From NCBI GenBank assembly GCA_035630195.1, contig DASQLD010000366.1, positions 1 to 9,143 of the forward strand: a stretch of DNA of 9,143 nucleotides, given 5' to 3'. Numbering within the stretch: the stretch's first letter is position 1; the number at the start of each line of letters is the position of its first letter. The position numbers and the translations under genes are program-made. Below are positions 5,606 through 9,143 of the stretch, in pieces. Origin of the DNA: DASQDN01 sp035630195. Lineage in GTDB: Bacteria; Acidobacteriota; Terriglobia; Bryobacterales; Bryobacteraceae. The notes beneath the pieces are model-generated. The model was not told the DNA's origin. It saw only the letters and a list, made by a program, of their open reading frames with translations, and did not search any database.

Positions 5606-7525
5606 ATGTTCTTCCGCGTCCACCCGCTCTGCGCCGTCCTTCTGAGCGCGCCGCTATGGTCCCAGCAAGCACAAATGTCTTTCCCGGAGGTCCAGGGAGT
5701 TCTAAAGAAGCATTGCCTTGCGTGCCACCAGGGCAAGGCCCCGACGGGTGGGTTTGACGTCACGAAACTCAGCTCGGAGCAGTCGCTCAACGCCCAGCCC
5801 CGACTTTGGGCCAGGCTTGGAAATAGGATCCGCAATGGCGACATGCCTCCGAAAAGCGCTCCCGCGCCGGCTCCCGAGACGCGCGACCGTCTGCTGACCT
5901 GGTTAGACCACACGCTCCAGACGGTGGCCTGCGCCGACGGAATCTCTCCGGGAAACGCGCCGATTCGACGGCTGAATCGCGACGAATACTCTGCGACGAT
6001 CCGTGACCTTCTGAATATTCACGTCAACGCGGCGCACGCCCTTCCGGCCGACGGCGCGGGCGGGGAAGGCTTCGACAATGCCGCCGAAACATTGTTTCTC
6101 TCGCCGGTACACGCCGAGAAATACCTTGAAGCCGCTAAGCAGGCGCTCGATTACGCCTTCACGGACACGAAAGCGCGCGCTGTTTTTCTGAACGCGGAAC
6201 CCGGTAAGACCGTAACTCCTGAGGAGGCGGCCCAAAAGGTCCTGGCCAAGTTCCTGCCTCGCGCGTTTCGCCGACCGATCGCTCCCTCAGAATCCGATCG
6301 CTACATGGTCCTTTTTCGCGATGCGCAAAAACGCGGTGAGTCTTACGAGCGGTCGATTCGCTATGCGTTGCAAGCTGTCTTGCTATCGCCGCACTTCCTA
6401 TTCCGGTATGAAGCGGCGAATCCCGAAGCAGCTCCGAGACTTCTTAACGGCCACTCCCTCGCCTCGCGCCTGTCGTATTTTCTTTGGGGCAGCATGCCGG
6501 ACGAAACTCTCTTCAACCTCGCGACAGAGGACAAGCTCCACGATCCCACCGTCTTGCGAGAGCAGATCGCGCGCATGCTTAAAGATCAGCGGTCGCGCGA
6601 ATTCGCCGAGCGCTTCGTGGAGCAGTGGCTGAACACCCGCGAACTCGGCCGCGACATCAAACCCGACGCGAAATTATTCCCCGCCTACTACGACGCGGAA
6701 ATCCAAGGCGCCATTCGCTACGAGCCCATCCTCTTCTTCCAGGACATTCTTGCGGAAAATCGATCGATCACCGAATTGATCGATTCGAAATTTACGTTCT
6801 TGACCAATAAGCTCGAGAAATTCTACGGGTTACCGAACACCAAACTCCGTCAACAGCCCGTCCGCGTGGAACTGCCTGCCGACAGCCACCGCGGCGGACT
6901 TCTCGGCATGTCGGCAGTGCTCGCTGTCTCGTCTTACCCGCAGCGAACCAGCCCGGTCCTGCGCGGCAAGTGGATTCTGGACGCCTTGCTCGGAACTCCT
7001 CCGCCGCCACCGCCTCCGGATGTCCCCGAGCTTGCTGAAGATCACTCGAACTCGGCAGTTCCCAAGACCATGCGCGAGCGTCTCTCCATGCATCGCGACA
7101 AGCCCGCCTGCGCAGGCTGTCACAGCCGTATCGACCCGCTGGGCTTTGCTCTCGAAAATTACGATGTCCTGGGCCAATGGCGAACCACCGAAGGCGGTAA
7201 GCCAGTCGACTCCAAGGGCCAGCTTCCCGATGGCGCGGAGTTCGAAGGCGTCGAGGGCTTGAAAAACGTCCTTCTCGAGCAGAAAAAAGTGTTTGCTCGT
7301 AACCTTACGAGCAAACTTCTCGGCTACGCCCTGGGTCGCGGATTGACGCTCGAAGAGTACTGTACGGTCGATGCCATCGTTGCCGACCTCGATAAGAACA
7401 ACTACAGCGCCCACACTCTGATCTCCGGAATTGTGCTGAGCGTACCGTTTCGTTGGCAAGCCGGGACCGCACAAAATCAACCAGTTATAAGCGATAATCT
7501 CAGTAGGCGGGAGGAGCCTAAATGA
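5606..7525 (+). CDS. DUF1592/DUF1588 family cytochrome-like exported protein
   Basis: A 639-aa multi-domain protein typical of Acidobacteria, Planctomycetes and Verrucomicrobia; function unknown. A short hydrophobic N-terminus (about residues 8-19, ending LWSQQA) looks like a Sec signal. Next comes a cytochrome c-like module with CLACH (Cys37, Cys40, His41) and a downstream Met80 (GDMPP) as possible sixth heme ligand. Domains then follow in the usual order: DUF1587 (RRLNRDEYSATIRDLL, about 118-180), DUF1595 (LPRAFRRP, about 205-265), DUF1592 (LASRLSYFLWGSMPDE, about 285-410), DUF1588 (RGGLLGMSAVLAVSSYPQRT to IDPLGFALENYD, about 428-525) and DUF1585 (about 548-617). DUF1588 contains a second CxxCH (Cys502, Cys505, His506) after a seven-proline run. 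It is shorter than many relatives, which can carry extra domains. Its TGA overlaps the next gene's ATG. A periplasmic or envelope redox role is an inference. Confidence 0.92.
   Translation: MFFRVHPLCAVLLSAPLWSQQAQMSFPEVQGVLKKHCLACHQGKAPTGGFDVTKLSSEQSLNAQPRLWARLGNRIRNGDMPPKSAPAPAPETRDRLLTWLDHTLQTVACADGISPGNAPIRRLNRDEYSATIRDLLNIHVNAAHALPADGAGGEGFDNAAETLFLSPVHAEKYLEAAKQALDYAFTDTKARAVFLNAEPGKTVTPEEAAQKVLAKFLPRAFRRPIAPSESDRYMVLFRDAQKRGESYERSIRYALQAVLLSPHFLFRYEAANPEAAPRLLNGHSLASRLSYFLWGSMPDETLFNLATEDKLHDPTVLREQIARMLKDQRSREFAERFVEQWLNTRELGRDIKPDAKLFPAYYDAEIQGAIRYEPILFFQDILAENRSITELIDSKFTFLTNKLEKFYGLPNTKLRQQPVRVELPADSHRGGLLGMSAVLAVSSYPQRTSPVLRGKWILDALLGTPPPPPPPDVPELAEDHSNSAVPKTMRERLSMHRDKPACAGCHSRIDPLGFALENYDVLGQWRTTEGGKPVDSKGQLPDGAEFEGVEGLKNVLLEQKKVFARNLTSKLLGYALGRGLTLEEYCTVDAIVADLDKNNYSAHTLISGIVLSVPFRWQAGTAQNQPVISDNLSRREEPK
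7291..7316 (+). repeat. Perfect 12-bp inverted repeat with 2-base spacer, intragenic
   Basis: GTTTGCTCGTAA at 7291-7302 and its exact reverse complement at 7305-7316 are separated only by CC. It lies within the DUF1585 part of the cytochrome-like gene, encoding the FARNLTSK stretch. A strong RNA hairpin is predicted; no T-run follows, so it is not a standard terminator. Confidence 0.8.
7510..7516 (+). promoter_or_regulatory. Strong Shine-Dalgarno for the HXXSHH gene
   Basis: GGAGGAG lies 5 bases before the ATG at 7522, within the last codons of the DUF1592-type gene. Together with the ATGA overlap it indicates coupled but efficient independent initiation. Confidence 0.75.
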
Positions 7526-8862
7526 CGCGCCGCTTGACTCGAAGAACGTTGTTGCGTGGTACAGGAGCCGCCTTAGCGCTGCCGTGGCTGGAAGCCATGA
7601 CGCCGGGCGCCCAGGCAGCAGTAACGAAGTCGTCCAAGTTACCCGTCCGCATGGCATTTCTCTATATGCCGAACGGCGTGCTTCCTGGAGCTTGGACGCC
7701 CGAAGCTTCCGGTTCCGATTACGAGCTAACTCCTTCTCTCGCCCCTCTAGCCGAAGTTCGCAACGAAGTTTCCATTCTCACCAACCTTTGGAATCAGAGC
7801 GCCAAAGGCGGAGATGGTCACTACGTCAAAACATCCGGCTTCCTCACCTGCTCCACTCCGAATAAAACCCTTGGCGTCGATATCAACATCAATGGCGTCT
7901 CCATGGATCAGCTTGCCGCGCAGAAGCTAGGTGGCCTAACGCCGCTCCCCTCACTCGAGCTATGCACCGCCCCGGTTACTACTGGTGTGGATAAAAACGT
8001 TGGTTACACGCGCGTTTACGGCTCGCACATTGCCTGGGGCGGCCCGACAAATCCGCTGGCGCGTGAGATCAACCCGCGTCTTGTCTTCGAGCGCTTGTTC
8101 CGCGCTTCCGGTCCCAATCAGAACTCCGCAAAAGAAGACGTGCTCCTGCTTGACCGCGTTCTCGAAGACGCTCGTCAACTTCGCCAGGAATTAGGCACAG
8201 CCGATCGTATTCGCATAGATGAATATCTCTCGGTCGTCCGGTCGCTCGAAGATCGCATCGAGAAGGCAGGTCGCCCGGAGCGGAGGACATGGAAGCCGCG
8301 GGCTCCGATTAACGCTGCCGCAAAGCCTGAAGGCATCCCGAAAGATCACGGCGAGCACTGCAGACTCATGCTCGACATGATCGCGCTAGGGTTTCAGACC
8401 GACACGACACGTATCGCGACATTCCTCTTCAGCAATGCAGTCAGCAACCAGAACTTTGCGTTTGTCGAAGGTGTCAACAGTGGGCATCACTCGGTCTCCC
8501 ATCATCAAAAGGACCCCGACAAGATGCGCCAGTATCAAATCATCAACCGCTGGCACGTCGAGCAGTACGTCTACCTGCTTCGCAAACTGCGTGACATGAA
8601 AGAAGGCGAATCGAACGTCCTCGCCAATTCCATGATCCTCTTCGGTTCAGGTCTCCGCGATGGGGATAGGCACGATCCGCACAACCTTCCGCTGCTACTC
8701 GGCGGTCATGGCGGAGGCCGATTGATCATGGGCAGCCACTACGTATTTAGCGAAGACACACCCCTGGCGAATCTATACGTGTCGATGCTCGATGCGTTTG
8801 GCATGCCGGTGGAGCGTTTTGCCGATAGCACCGGTCCGTTGACGCCCATCATTCACACGTAA
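7522..8862 (+). CDS. DUF1552 (HXXSHH) family Tat-exported protein
   Basis: A 446-aa protein of the DUF1552/HXXSHH family, function unknown. The N-terminus is a Tat signal: RRTLLRG at residues 7-13, a weakly hydrophobic stretch (GTGAALALPWLEAM) and a probable cleavage after AQA near residue 32. Tat export suggests folding, or loading of a cofactor or metal, in the cytoplasm. The name-giving motif is present as HSVSHH (His323, Ser326, His327, His328) in a GHHSVSHH context, followed by QYQIINRWHVEQ. Other family blocks are FLYMPNGVLPGAWTP (about 46-60), HCRLMLDMIALGFQTD (about 279-294) and FGSGLRDGDRHDPHNLP with a GGHGGG loop (about 374-399). The C-terminus MPVERFADSTGPL is also typical. Such genes regularly sit beside DUF1592/DUF1588 genes, as here with a 4-base overlap, so the two probably form one exported system. 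Confidence 0.93.
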   Translation: MTRRLTRRTLLRGTGAALALPWLEAMTPGAQAAVTKSSKLPVRMAFLYMPNGVLPGAWTPEASGSDYELTPSLAPLAEVRNEVSILTNLWNQSAKGGDGHYVKTSGFLTCSTPNKTLGVDININGVSMDQLAAQKLGGLTPLPSLELCTAPVTTGVDKNVGYTRVYGSHIAWGGPTNPLAREINPRLVFERLFRASGPNQNSAKEDVLLLDRVLEDARQLRQELGTADRIRIDEYLSVVRSLEDRIEKAGRPERRTWKPRAPINAAAKPEGIPKDHGEHCRLMLDMIALGFQTDTTRIATFLFSNAVSNQNFAFVEGVNSGHHSVSHHQKDPDKMRQYQIINRWHVEQYVYLLRKLRDMKEGESNVLANSMILFGSGLRDGDRHDPHNLPLLLGGHGGGRLIMGSHYVFSEDTPLANLYVSMLDAFGMPVERFADSTGPLTPIIHT

Positions 8863-8865
8863 ACA

Positions 8866-9143
8866 TTGCTCGACCGTCTTCATCAGCCCGCCAGTCCCAA
8901 CGGCCACGGCCTCGTGCTCACGCACGGAGCCGGGGCCAACAGCGATTCACGCCTATTAATCGCGGTCGCTGAAGCTCTCAGCGCGGCCGGCTTTATCGTG
9001 CAGCGCTACGAACTGCCCTTCCGTCAGGAGCGTCCTCATGGTCCTCCAGTACCTGCCCGCTCCGCCGCGGATCGCGCAGGTCTCCGCGAAGCATCGAACG
9101 CCATGCGCAAACTGGCCTCAGGCAAAATCATTCTCGGCGGTCA
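8866..9143 (+). CDS. Alpha/beta hydrolase, KANL3/Tex30-like, 3'-truncated by window edge
   Basis: The first 92 residues or so of a small alpha/beta-fold hydrolase. The frame reads GLVLTHGAGANSDSRLL soon after the start, where HGAG is the oxyanion-side loop after the first core strand. A conserved Tyr-Glu-Leu-Pro-Phe-Arg block (RYELPFRQERPHGPP) follows, and the window ends at KIILGG, just where the nucleophile elbow (GGHSxGG in relatives) should begin. The HXXSHH gene's TAA lies in this same frame at 8860-8862, so the start must be downstream of it. A TTG at 8866, 3 bases later, gives MLDRLHQPASP and the normal family spacing to the HGAG loop, but no Shine-Dalgarno is visible, so translation may depend on re-initiation. 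The substrate is unknown. The family call is good; the start is less sure. Confidence 0.8.
   Translation, partial: MLDRLHQPASPNGHGLVLTHGAGANSDSRLLIAVAEALSAAGFIVQRYELPFRQERPHGPPVPARSAADRAGLREASNAMRKLASGKIILGG

Noticed and set aside
4984..5913. 309-codon open frame on the minus strand across nfo and the start of the DUF1592-type gene
   Set aside because: It is antisense to a confidently assigned nfo with all metal ligands; the translated sequence has no recognisable motif and is explained by GC-rich codon bias.
6763..6784. 8-bp inverted repeat (ATCGATCA and its complement) in the DUF1592 region
   Set aside because: It is short, has a 6-base loop, and codes for a conserved ELIDS-type stretch; chance and protein constraint explain it.
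6830..7657. 275-codon open frame on the minus strand opposite the DUF1588/DUF1585 region
   Set aside because: It is antisense to conserved domain sequence, spans the junction of two overlapping real genes, and has low-complexity Arg/Ala-rich composition.

Overview
This window most likely comes from an acidobacterium (Solibacter/Bryobacter-like) or a related soil bacterium. The evidence is a paired DUF1592-family cytochrome-like protein and Tat-exported HXXSHH (DUF1552) protein, tandem GspG-like pseudopilins with short acidic-aromatic C-termini, and moderately GC-rich coding sequence (57% and 63% in two hand-counted 60-base lines). That assignment is an inference from gene content. No rRNA, insertion sequence, CRISPR array or integrase is visible. 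The window is gene-dense: every gap between called features is under about 50 bases.

Left part (1-2521), all on the + strand and tightly packed: two overlapping GspG-like pseudopilin genes (the first cut by the window edge), a HI0933/YhiN-type FAD-dependent oxidoreductase, and a small HD-domain predicted hydrolase. Nine bases after the HD gene lies a complete 95-nt selenocysteine tRNA (anticodon UCA, 8-bp acceptor stem, 6-bp D stem, long variable arm, encoded CCA). It shows that the host probably decodes UGA as selenocysteine, although I see no selenoprotein or selA/selB in the window.

Middle part (2640-4697): directly downstream of the tRNA and convergent with it is a two-gene minus-strand cassette, a 101-aa protein of unknown family overlapping by 4 bases a 163-aa PIN-domain protein. 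It is more AT-rich than its surroundings and looks like a toxin-antitoxin-type or otherwise mobile pair sitting beside the tRNA-Sec gene. A tiny one-helix membrane protein follows on the + strand. A two-gene, split (short-chain) chromate-transporter-type system then lies on the minus strand.

Right part (4717-9143), + strand: endonuclease IV (nfo), with its nine metal ligands intact, starts almost back-to-back with the transporter pair. It is followed after 10 bases by the DUF1587/1595/1592/1588/1585 protein with two CxxCH motifs, then by the HXXSHH protein (start and stop overlapping as ATGA), then by the start of a KANL3/Tex30-like alpha/beta hydrolase that runs off the window. The close spacing suggests co-transcription, but DNA repair and the exported DUF1592/DUF1552 pair need not be functionally linked.
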